Part shown: piece after piece, positions 38,986 through 48,496 of the stretch
How the letters are laid out: each line of letters begins with the position of its first letter
Position numbering within the stretch: the stretch's first letter is position 1
NCBI GenBank assembly: GCA_964035015.1
Contig: OZ035997.1
Coordinates: forward strand, 19,095,700-19,159,699
Source: Corallium rubrum
Taxonomy: Eukaryota > Cnidaria > Anthozoa > Scleralcyonacea > Coralliidae
Length of the DNA: 64,000 bases
Direction: 5' to 3'
The notes under the pieces: model-generated
What the model was told of the DNA's origin: nothing
What the model saw: only the letters and a program-made list of their open reading frames with translations
Databases searched by the model: none
Program-made: the position numbers and the translations under genes

Positions 38986-40584
38986 TCATCCACTGCTGTT
39001 GGTTACTGATGACAACAGTAGTTGTCCAAAATTGTTGCCATTTCCCAAAGGTTTGTTGTAAAACTTATTAAAAGTTGTGGCATTAGACCACCCAGCAGTT
39101 TCTAAAATTGTTGCAATGGGCATGCTTGATCTGTTTGCTACAGAAGTTGATGCCGCTTGAGTGCTGTATCCAGTGAACTTAGCTGTGTCAATTCCAGCCA
39201 TTTTCAAAACCAATTTGAGCCACCTGGATATGGTGTCAATTGTTACCCCTTTGTATGGTTTTTGATAACTAATCAACAGCTGATGACATATACCTCTGAG
39301 AGTTTTAGTAATTCTGTCGAGGTACATTCTTAATACTGTTACCACACACAGACGTTCATCTGGAGTGAATGATGTTACAACCAGAGGACCCAAATGTTTT
39401 CCTGGTCTGGATGTCTTTAATAGGTTTGTGAAATGAAAAACACATTTTTCATTAGTGAGCACCATGTTTTCGATAGACAAGGCCTGCAGAGTTTGACATC
39501 TCTGTGCTGATACCCAGGCTAGAAGCATAGTTAGTTTAAGTGTCAAGTCCTTCAAAGTTAAATCTTTGGGTGGATGTAATGTTTTTAGGTATTCCAGAAC
39601 AGTATTAACATCCCATATTTCCTGGTATCTAGGAAGGGAAGGCCTTATCTCAAACACACCCTTGATGAACCGACACACTAAAGGATGTGTCCCAAAAGGT
39701 ATATTGTCCGGTAAAATTATGATTGATGAGAGAGCACTCCTTGCAGTATTCAAGCCACTATAACCTGTGCCTTGTTGAAACAGTTCACCCAAAAAATTTA
39801 TTCCTTCTGCTACAGGAGGAGAAAGGGGATTAATGTTCCTCTTACCACAGTATAGTTTCCATTTTGACAAGTAGCTTGTGTACTGTTTTCTGGTGCCGGG
39901 TCGCCAGGATGCCTCCATGATGTTTGTAACTGTTGACGAAAGGCCTCTGCTTTCGAGGTGTTGCCGGATAAGTGACATAGTATCAGGGACAGGTTCTTGT
40001 GGAGGGGGTGTCTCTCGTTCGGATTGCTTGGCAGAAATAATGTGAATTCGCTCCTTGGTAGCACAACTGGTAACTGAACTAACATCTGCATTACTACTGG
40101 CCACCATGTTTGTGTTGTCCATTTTGGAACAAGTACCAGTCCTTCTGACCTCTCCTTCTGGATTTTTTTGGAGTACCTGACTGATTATGCTAAAGGGTGG
40201 AAAAGCATAAAATTTATAACCAACCCAAGTTTGGTGAAATGCATTTACTGCTAGTGCTTCTGGGTCAGGGTGATATGAAACAAATGGTTTAACCTGGTGG
40301 TTTATACGGGAAGCAAAAAGATCAATATTTGGCAAAAACTGAAGTTTTTCACATGCTTGTCTGAACAAATCTTTGTTCAGACACCATTCTGTACACCGTC
40401 TAGACTTTCTGGACTCACGGTCAGCCTCAATATTGTCTATGCCAGGTATACGGGCAATTGTCAACCAAACATTGTTAGTAATACACCAATCCCATATGGT
40501 TTTGGTAAGGGTGTTTAGCTGTGGCGAATGACTGGTTCCCATTTTATTAATAGTAGCCTGGGCTGTTGTATTGTCAACGAGCAC
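38986..40584 (-). CDS. DIRS RNase H end and tyrosine recombinase (fossil)
   Basis: The first part (ARIPGIDNIEADRESRKSRR) is the end of a DIRS RNase H. The remainder is a phage-integrase-like tyrosine recombinase with the core-binding region WRPGTRKQYTSYLSKWKLYC and catalytic-region blocks such as LAWVSAQRCQTLQAL and TAGWSNATTFNKFYNK. In this family the enzyme inserts a circular cDNA without making a target duplication. Confidence 0.85.
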   Translation of the reverse strand: MLVDNTTAQATINKMGTSHSPQLNTLTKTIWDWCITNNVWLTIARIPGIDNIEADRESRKSRRCTEWCLNKDLFRQACEKLQFLPNIDLFASRINHQVKPFVSYHPDPEALAVNAFHQTWVGYKFYAFPPFSIISQVLQKNPEGEVRRTGTCSKMDNTNMVASSNADVSSVTSCATKERIHIISAKQSERETPPPQEPVPDTMSLIRQHLESRGLSSTVTNIMEASWRPGTRKQYTSYLSKWKLYCGKRNINPLSPPVAEGINFLGELFQQGTGYSGLNTARSALSSIIILPDNIPFGTHPLVCRFIKGVFEIRPSLPRYQEIWDVNTVLEYLKTLHPPKDLTLKDLTLKLTMLLAWVSAQRCQTLQALSIENMVLTNEKCVFHFTNLLKTSRPGKHLGPLVVTSFTPDERLCVVTVLRMYLDRITKTLRGICHQLLISYQKPYKGVTIDTISRWLKLVLKMAGIDTAKFTGYSTQAASTSVANRSSMPIATILETAGWSNATTFNKFYNKPLGNGNNFGQLLLSSVTNSSG

Positions 40585-41494
40585 TTATACATGTTTGCCA
40601 CATACAAGCTGTTTATATGCCTTCAGCCCAAATAATACAGCTAACATTTCAAGATAGTTGATATGGTAGCTACTCTCCTCCAAGGTCCATAGGCCCCCTG
40701 TAGCTAAATTATTAACTGCACAACCCCATCCCTGTTTTGAGGCATCTGTGCGAACTGTAATTTGTGGTTCTTGTCTGTATATTTGGTTGACAGCACTATC
40801 AACCGAATCAATCCACCACTGAAGCTCACATTTAGCAAGTGGTGTTAAACACATATGAGCCTCAAAATTCCCTGCACTTTGTTTGAGCTTCAGATTTTTC
40901 CCCTTCAGTTATACGAAAATGCAAAGGCCCATACATGACACCAGGGAAACTGGCTATAATAAGACCTACAACTTGTGCTACTTCTCTGATAGTTGGGTTC
41001 ATACTGGAGAGAAGGTGCCAGACTGCTGATTTTAACTTTTTGATCTTCTTGGGGGTCAAAGAGACTGTCATGCTAACAGAATTAAGTACAAACCCAAGGA
41101 CCACTATAACTTGTGTAGGTATAAGAACTGATTTACTTGGATGTGCTACAAAACCTAGATTATCCAGGAGTCTTATTGTGTCTATCACATTGCTGGCACA
41201 TTCACCATAATCAGTACAAATAAATTTTAGATATTTCTGATGTTTTTGTGAAACATGCACAGAGTAGTAGGCATCTTTTAAATCAATGGATGCCATGAAA
41301 CAATTTGGTTTTATTAACTGTATAGCTGTCCAAATGGAGTCTATTTTGAAGTGTCTATATAACACATGCTTGTTTAAGCTTTTTAGATTTAATATTAATC
41401 TATGGGACCCATCTGGTTTAGGTCTGAGAAATATTGGTGAAATAAATTCGCCTTTTTCGCCTGAAAACTCAACAATAACGCCTTTGTCTAGCAA
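40585..41494 (-). CDS. DIRS reverse transcriptase and RNase H region (fossil)
   Basis: RT blocks: SPIFLRPKPDGSHRLILNLK, FMASIDLKDAYYSVHVS and HPSKSVLIPTQVIVVLGFVL. RNase H block: ITVRTDASKQGWGCAVNN. All are typical of DIRS pol. The central RT part is incomplete. Confidence 0.82.
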
Positions 41495-41679
41495 TTTTGT
41501 ATTTCCAGTGCAATCACAACATTTTCAGACTCAGAAAATCGATTTCCCTTTATACACAGCCGATTCTGTAGCGGCAGGGAAGTAAACTCAATTTTTTCCC
41601 CATAGACTGTGTTTAATACTTCTGAGTCAGAAGTAATTTTTCGCCACTCACCCAGTCTACATTACAACTGGCCGGCTTT

Positions 41680-44600
41680 AAAGCAGCCTGTTCTTTGTGT
41701 GAAATAATTTATTACAGCAGGCATAAGTGCTGTTATTGTTGGACCTACTTGCCGAAGCCGATGGAGCTCTGCTTCTCGGCCTTGGTTTGTCAAATCTTTC
41801 GGGAACAGTGGTTCGGCCTATCTTGTTAGAGGCACGGATATTGTTGAGCCTCGATTGAAGATCATCCCCGAATAGTAATGTAGTTACAGGCACCTGGGAG
41901 GCACATAAACTGGCATAATCTTTATGCAAATTGGGTTTAATGGCGTCGCGGCGACGCATTGGCAGCTCACACATCGTGTGGCCCAAGTAGATTACCCCGG
42001 ACATCCAGGCCCGGAAGTGACGTCATAGGGGTGTGCGCACAGGTGTGCACACAGGCTGACGTCACAGGGGTGTGCGCACAGGCTGACGTCACAGGGGTGT
42101 GCGCACATGATGTGACGTCATTAGGGGTGTGCGCACAAAGAATGCTGACGTGATAAGAATTATGCGGTGTATATCATTAACATATCGCGGGCTACTTTTC
42201 GACAGCTATTTCGGAACCACTCGGGTTTCCTTCGGTCATCATCGTATTATTTCAAGATGGGTGAAGATCGATAAATAAAAACAGTATTGGAACAGTTTGC
42301 TTGCTTTTTTTCCCCTTCTTTTTTAGTGAATATGAGGAAAAAGAAATGGTGCTACATTAGCGGAAAACATACATCGAATTATAAACACCATAGACGAATA
42401 CATACTGGGGAGAGACCTTTTTTCAAAGAGTGCGGTAGAAGTTTTACAGAAAAGGGGCTCATTTGCTCATAACTGCTCTGAGCACTTACTCATTTGCTCA
42501 TAACTGCTCATGAGCACTTGCTCATATGGCCCGATCAGGCCCGTTTTGGCCCTATAAGGCCCGATCAGGCCCGTTTTGGCCCTATAAGGCCCGATCAGGC
42601 CCGATGGCCCGATTGCTGACAAGACGTCTAAATGTCATTTTATGAGTTATATTACACGCGCTTGCGAATCAGAGAACTTCATTTCGAAACATGCCACGAA
42701 GACGTAAAGATTGTCCCTTATGTGGGAAACAACGTTTGGTAAAGCTATCTAACCATTTGGCTGATGTTCATCAACTTTCTCGCGAGAAAAGGCAGCCATA
42801 TCTTACTCAAGCAAGATTAAATGCGTTAGAGAATGATCGACAAAAACCGGTTGCTAAAGTTGAAATAACTATAGAAAGCATGGACGAAAGAAATTCCTAG
42901 TCCAAAAATCAAGTGGTGTTTATTAATAAGGACTTTCCATCCCTACTCGTCATTTACAGGTTGTCTGAGCTGAAAGAATGAACTGCCAGTCAAGGGAATA
43001 CACTGACACTGAGGAGCCTGATATGGAATCTGATGAAGAAATGTCAAGCTCGTCGTATGATGAAAACAGTCAGAGTTCCGAAGATGATGGTGAAATAAAG
43101 GAAGAGATTGATCCTTGGGCAACCATGATTGACGATGCAAAAGTGACGGTTCGGCCAGAATATGATGAACTATTAAAAACGTTGCAAATGGAAGGGCAAG
43201 AAGAAAGTGTAGCTAAGCAGAAAGCCTTTGAAAAAATTCTCCCTGAACTTCAGAAAGAATTCGCTGACGTTTACGTGGATAATTTACGTTGGATGAAAGC
43301 ACTTAAAAAGGATTCTGTGCATGGAAAGATCATGGAAACGAAGCAGACACTTGTGAACGAAGACTCATTTGATCCTGATGAAGCTTTATCTGCAGCGGTT
43401 GACAAAAGAAAGTTTCTTTTGAAACAGCTTTTAGAAGATCAAGGACGTTTTTCAGATAGTGATGATGATCAGTGAATCGATGTAATGCTTATGTGAAATA
43501 AAAATTTATCAAAATTGTATTGTGTCTTGTTTCATTTTTTAAGCAATAATAAGTCCTTGAAGAAAAAAAATGTACACCAGAATTAAGCCGTACATTCTAT
43601 CGGGCCATCGGGCCGTATAGTACCTTATAGGGCCAAAACGGGCCTGATCGGGCCATATGAGCAAGTGCTCATGAGCAGTTATGAGCAAATGAGCAAGTGC
43701 TCAGAGCAGTTTATATGAGCAAATGAGCCTCTTTTCTGTAAAACTTCTACCGCACTCTTTGCATGAAAAAAGGTCTCTCCCCAGTATGTATTCCTCTATG
43801 GTGTTTATAATTCGATGTATGTTTTCCGCAAATGTCGCACCGTTTCTTTTTCCTCATATTCACTAAAAAAGAAGGGGAAAAAACGCAAGCAAACTGTTCC
43901 AATACTGTTTTTACTTATCGATCTTCACCCATCTTGAAATAATACGATGATGACCGAAGGAAACCCGAGTGCGTTCCGAAATAGCTGTCGAAAAGTAGCC
44001 CGCGATACGTTAATGATATACACCGCATAATTCTTATCACGTCAGCATTCTTTGTGCGCACACCCCTAATGACGTCACATCATGTGCGCACACCCCTGTG
44101 ACGTCAGCCTGTGCGCACACCCCTGTGACGTCAGCCTGTGCGCACACTCCTGTGACGTCAGCCTGTGTGCGCACACCCCTATGACGTCACTTCCGGGCCT
44201 GGATGTCCGGGGTAATCTACTGGCTCAACAGTGCCAGAGCATCGGTGTTCATTGTCACCAGCTGGTCAACTTCCGACAGATTTTTGTTTCTAATCTGAAG
44301 AAGATTTTCTGTCGATAGTGCTAGGATAGATCCAACTTTCGCTATCGATTTTTGGATCGTAGTCGCACGAAGGTCATGGTGCTTCGCCTTTTGGCTGAGC
44401 TTGTCCCAAATCTCGGCGTTTACACGCGGGACAATCAACTTTTCGCAGTTTTCTGGTCTGAAGTATTTGTCCATCTTTTCTTTTTGTTTTGTATCGTTGA
44501 GCTTAGAGGACCAACGTTTATTGACAATATCAGCAAGTTGCTGATTTATGTTCGCTCCAATATCATCCTCTTGGGCGAAATCCTTTGAAATTTCGCTTAA

Positions 44601-45029
44601 CAAGGCGTCCTGCTCGAGTCGAGCACATTTGGCGTCTGTTGCCCCTCCTGTAGCCGAGTCAGCTGGGGGTTTGTTTGGACAGAGTATCTCGCCATCGCTA
44701 GCATCGCTATCGGTTGAGTCACCACGGCCATCGGCTGCACTTTTTTGTGTAACTCGTTTGTCATTTTTCTTCCGGTTTTTAGCAATCGTGGCCTCTGAGT
44801 CAGAGGCTTCGATTGGCGCCGATCTTTTCATCGAGCGTTTCATAGTCACCAGCGAGATTGCCATTGTGGTCAATGACTTGTTCATGTTGCTTAAAACGCA
44901 GGAAAGCGATTCACCTTCGTCAGCGCTTGCTTCTTCATCTTCTTCTTCGTTTAGTAATTCCATTTCATCTTTTTCTGACAATGAGAGGTTTCTCTCGTCT
45001 TGGGAATTTGTCGCTGCCATAATAAACAC
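41680..45029 (-). CDS. DIRS ORF1 (Gag-like), split by copy B
   Basis: The N-terminal part (45029-44228) is acidic then helical, with blocks such as YFRPENCEKLIVPRVNAEIW and ALSTENLLQIRNKNLS. It reaches the insertion site, and ORF1-like coding (LHKDYASLCASQVPVTTLLF then GDDLQSRLNNI) resumes on the other side, at 41985-41680. Assigned to DIRS ORF1 by position and sequence type. Confidence 0.7.
42015..42140. repeat. Copy B left palindromic array
   Basis: Four units with TGACGTCA, and GTGCGCAC between them, as in copy A. Confidence 0.9.
42332..42472 (+). other. C2H2 finger fragment in the copy B left arm
   Basis: Encodes MRKKKWCYISGKHTSNYKHH, then RRIHTGERPF. The second zinc cysteine is changed to serine here, while the version in the right arm (about 43730-43855, minus strand) keeps CDICGKHTS. 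Confidence 0.6.
42691..42900 (+). CDS. 69-residue C2H2 zinc-finger protein, copy B
   Basis: Same protein as at 34119-34328 with one substitution (GKQRLVK in place of GKQSLVK). Frame intact. Upstream DNA (gcgcttgcgaatcagagaac) is conserved between copies and may hold the promoter. Confidence 0.8.
   Translation: MPRRRKDCPLCGKQRLVKLSNHLADVHQLSREKRQPYLTQARLNALENDRQKPVAKVEITIESMDERNS
42978..43475 (+). CDS. 165-residue acidic protein, copy B
   Basis: Counterpart of 33544-34041, differing near the start (MNCQS, EEPD) and at LLKQL. A poly(A) signal aataaa follows at about 43497. Two intact, nearly identical copies of both genes imply recent mobilisation or selection on them. Confidence 0.8.
   Translation: MNCQSREYTDTEEPDMESDEEMSSSSYDENSQSSEDDGEIKEEIDPWATMIDDAKVTVRPEYDELLKTLQMEGQEESVAKQKAFEKILPELQKEFADVYVDNLRWMKALKKDSVHGKIMETKQTLVNEDSFDPDEALSAAVDKRKFLLKQLLEDQGRFSDSDDDQ
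43620..43735. repeat. Copy B right TGAGCA palindromic repeats
   Basis: Mirror of the left-arm repeats (gagcaagtgctcatgagcag), preceded by cgggcctgatcgggcc. Confidence 0.85.
44050..44195. repeat. Copy B right palindromic array
   Basis: Five TGACGTCA sites with GTGCGCAC in between, inverted relative to the left array. Confidence 0.9.
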
Positions 45030-45131
45030 GACCGTTCACTCGTAAAACTACGCGGGCAACTAAACACTCGATCTGCGTGCGCATATCTCACATGACTCCT
45101 TAGTGACGTAGTCCAATAACGAAATAGAATT

Positions 45132-46163
45132 AGCTGCTTCTAAATATATAATTACCATAGCAAGTTGTGCAAAAATCATTTCCGGTTTCCATAACATCGT
45201 TTTAAGTTTCCAATCCAGTTCTTCTTCCATTATCTATGCCTCAACTTTCCCATTTCAGCTGCTTTTGAGAACTTCAAAATCAAGAAAAACGCTTACCTCG
45301 CCATTCTGAGTCGAAAAAAATTACTTTCCACAATAAGGCTCCAAATTGTGACAGTTCACGTGATATGGTGTGATCATATTTGGAAAACGGACACGAGATT
45401 AGAATAGAGGAGTTGTGTTATTGTTGCTTCGGTGTGACTTGTGATACTCGTATATAAGATAAATAACATATAGCTATAAACTGTGAAAAAGTGCCAAATT
45501 TTCTGTGAAATTGATGTTCTTGACTGTGAATAGCAAAACAACACATTTGGAATGGTTCCCTCAACTTTCCCATTTCAGCTGTTTTGAGAACTTCAAAAAC
45601 GCTTATCTCGCCATTCTTAGTTGAAAAAATTACTTTCTACAAATACAATAAGGTTCCAAATGCCAAATTTTCTGTGAAATTGATGTTCCGTCACGTGAAA
45701 TAGCAAAACTGTTTCGTTTCGTTTCGTTCAGATGTTTGTAGTGCGAAGGTCAGTAAAGTACTCGCTGACCCTTCTATGGTAAGGACCAAAGGGAATGTCT
45801 CGATGACAATTTTCTTCTGCATTTAAGCGAATGAGCACTAGCTTTTTAATCAGAGCTTTGATCAAAGCCAAATTTTTAATGCCCCGGTGTTCTCCGGCAC
45901 AACAAAGCAAAATCCGTAAACGTTTCATTTGGTCAAATTACTCAAAATGTCATTTCATCCATTCCTTTGACATATTGAGAAATATATCTATTCAACAAGC
46001 CTATGTTCGCAATTTGGCTTCAAAAGGAACGACATTTACGACAAAGTGGCGTCTTGTCTTAGCGCAGATAATTTTGTTTGTAGGTATCATCACCACTAAG
46101 TCTCATACCAAGGTCTTTTGACATACATATAGTTTGCCATTCTATATGCCATGTTTTTCTGAA
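45132..46163. other. Foldback remnant and a diverged direct repeat; no gene seen
   Basis: 45132-45236 continues the foldback repeat interrupted by the DIRS element. 45242-45370 (ctcaactttcccatttcagc onward) recurs at 45550-45700 as a diverged direct repeat that includes cttatctcgccattct. No coding region recognised. Confidence 0.6.
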
Positions 46164-46171
46164 CTGGTGGT

Positions 46172-46453
46172 CATAGGCGTACCAGGCGGGGGGGGGGGGG
46201 GGGGGGGGAGGGGAGGGGGGCGGGGGCAGGGGGCAATTGCCCCCCCCCCCATCTTTTAAAAAATGAAAATTTCGGGCACTTTTTGAAAGAAATATCGAGT
46301 AAATTTGGGTGAGATTGCTGCTAAATATTCATGAAAAATTATATTTTGAAGAAACTCGTATGTTGAATACGATCTAATAATCGACAGTCGACTCTTAATT
46401 TTTTGGGCAAAAATGTTTTGCCCCCCGAACGGAGCTGGTCAGGTACGCCTGTG
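46172..46453. mobile_element. hAT-like MITE with CAYAGGCGTACC ends
   Basis: 282 bp, ends cataggcgtacc and ggtacgcctgtg. Exact 8-bp target duplication ctggtggt (46164-46171 and 46454-46461). A long G-run lies near the left end. Not the same family as 36798-37180. Confidence 0.88.
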
Positions 46454-46539
46454 CTGGTGGTTATCAATTCTATTGCACAAACTGAGCTGTGTTGATTAGG
46501 TAGATCTCAATACGTACGGATTGGATCATCTGTGTGATC

Positions 46540-47640
46540 AACTCTTCCCATCACCCGTGGTGTACCGCAGGGCGCAATATTATCACCGCTTCTATTCTGC
46601 ATTTATATAAACGATCTACCAGCGGCCACACCATCATGTAATTTTGATTCATACGTTGACGATTGAAAACTTTATCAGTCGTTCTCTATTAAAGATTTGG
46701 AACAGACAACAGTCAATCTGGAGGAAGACCTTCACAGAGCCGCTAAGTGGTGTTTTGAGCCAGGGGCGTAGGAAGCTTGATAAACTTAGGGGGCCCGACT
46801 CCCACGAGGCGGCACCATGGTTGGCGGCGAGCGGTAAAATTTTGAAAATTTGGAGTCTCTAGATCGTTGGAAATGGCATTTTCAGAGTCTCCTCTACCTC
46901 TTTCGTTAGGCCCTTTCATTAATTCTTTCATTATAATTTGTGAGTCTATTGCTATCCGTGAGTCAGGATGGATTATTATTATTAATTGGCCGATCAGCGC
47001 AATCGAAGTCGCACTTATAATGCAATTTTTTTTAAATTCAATTATTTTTTGGGGGGCCGAAAGCTATTCCGGCCCCCTTTATAAAATATTTGGGGGGGGG
47101 GGGCGCGCCCTCCCTGGCCCCCCTGCTTCCTACGCCCCTGTTTTGAGCATCAATTATTAATCAATCCTGACAAAACCAAATTTCTTCTCATCTGCTCTAG
47201 GCCCATGTTACTAAATTTACCCACAGAAATGTCTCTAAATTTTTTGGGAAAGACCATCAGTCCGGTACCGTCAGCCAAAGATTTAGGTTTAACACATCAT
47301 CTAAGAATATAAAGAAGCTTCAAACAGTACAGAACTTCGCCTGCAGAATCATTACAAAAACCAGAAAATTTGATCACGTTACACCAGCTTTGCGTGAACT
47401 TAATTGGCTTCCTGTTGAAACATTGCTTTTGTACAGGGATACTGTAATGGCCTATAAATGTTTCAACAATCTTGCACCTAGTTATTTAATAAATAAGTTT
47501 ACCAAGCGCTCTGAAATATATAATTGCTCGACACAAAATCATCACTTTTTAGACATTCCACTTTTTAAAATTCATTCTTTCTTCCAACAAACAACTGCGA
47601 ATACATGCTGTGTTTCAAATCAATACCACAATTAATTTAC
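46540..47640 (+). pseudogene. Non-LTR retrotransposon (LINE) fragment
   Basis: RT motif GVPQGAILSPLLFCIYINDL, then a YVDD catalytic box followed by a stop codon. The RT continues past the inserted MITE with NPDKTKFLLICSRP and LNFLGKTISP. After a large internal deletion, the C-terminal part LQTVQNFACRIITKTRKFDH and LRELNWLPVETLLLYRD follows. CR1/L2/Jockey-like in style. 5'-truncated and decayed. Confidence 0.85.
46761..47140. mobile_element. hAT-like MITE copy 2, inserted in the LINE
   Basis: 380 bp, same family as 36798-37180 (ends caggggcgtaggaagc / gcttcctacgcccctg). Exact 8-bp duplication ttttgagc at 46753-46760 and 47141-47148. It interrupts the LINE reverse transcriptase. Confidence 0.92.
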
Positions 47641-47653
47641 ACTCTGATCTCTA

Positions 47654-48330
47654 CACCTTTTTCAGGTCAAATTCAGAAACTTCCAAACGAATTTCAGACA
47701 CTTCCAAATGATATCCAGATTGTCCAAATGAATTTCAGACATTTTCAAATGAATTTCAGACATTTCCAAATGATATTCAGACATTTCCAAATGAATTTCA
47801 GACATTTCCAAATGATATTCAGACATTTCCAAAATGAAGCGAGAGGCTAAAGTTCGCTTGTGAACAGTAAATAGTTCGGATCAGCTGAGGGAACACATAT
47901 ACCTTTTTTGCCCTGCATTACTCAATAAAAAACATTCAATTGCACTCGTTGAAATAACAATAGTACTTTATTATTAGCGCGAAACGACATTCAATAACGC
48001 TTCTGTAACATCAATAGCATTGATTACATAAAGTGCTATTTTTATTTCAATGAGTGCAATTGAATGTTTTTATTGAGTAATGCAGGGCAAAAAAGGTGTA
48101 TGTGTTCCCTCAGCTGATCCGAACTATTTACTGTGCAAGCCTCTCGCTTCATTTTGGAAGTGTCTGAATATCATTTGGAAATGTCTGAATATCATTTGGA
48201 AAATCTGAATATCATTTGGAAATTTCTGAAATTCACTTGAATTATCTGAAATTCACTTGGAAAGTTCTGAAATTGATCTGAATTATCTGAAGTTCGTTTG
48301 GAAGTTTCTGAATTTGACCTGAAAAAGGTG
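47654..48330. mobile_element. Foldback element with arms of tandem near-palindromes
   Basis: 677 bp with inverted ends caccttttt-caggtcaaattc and its complement. TA lies on both sides (47652-47653 and 48331-48332). Each arm starts with a tandem of about 22-bp units containing catttccaaatg and then a unique part (gagtgcaattgaatgttttt) around a short loop. No protein encoded. Confidence 0.8.
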
Positions 48331-48496
48331 TAGCGTTCCCGCTCACTGAAACTGGGAAATGGACTCACAACGCATTCTTATTGGTAGCATATGTTTGTGG
48401 GCGGTGCCATGATACGTTATTTGCTAGAGAGCCAGAGTACTATCGTATTTAGAAAGGCGTATAGTATTGAGCGCGATCTTGATTCACTATATAAGA

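Larger units (their letters stand above)
41986..44221. mobile_element. AGTAG-ended gene-bearing TIR element, copy B
   Basis: 2.24 kb, inserted in DIRS ORF1. Ends are agtagattaccccggacatc and its exact complement. Flanking hexamers ggccca (41980-41985) and ggctca (44222-44227) match at five of six bases. Long terminal inverted arms (about 500-600 bp) contain TGACGTCA/GTGCGCAC arrays, a C2H2 finger region and TGCTCATGAGCA palindromes. Between them lies the zinc-finger and acidic gene pair in the same spacing as copy A (both cores 785 bp). No transposase was recognised. Confidence 0.87.
38549..45131 (-). mobile_element. DIRS-type tyrosine-recombinase retrotransposon (fossil)
   Basis: A minus-strand element in the order ORF1, reverse transcriptase, RNase H, tyrosine recombinase. 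Terminal inverted repeats: aattctatttcgttattgg at 38866-38913 matches the complement of 45085-45131. A roughly 300-bp palindromic region (38552-38868) at the left end resembles the internal complementary region of DIRS elements. It is inserted into a foldback repeat (ggtgca on the left, attagctg on the right) and is split by copy B at 41986-44221. Several parts are missing or interrupted, so it looks dead; the inverted ends are still clear. Confidence 0.85.
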
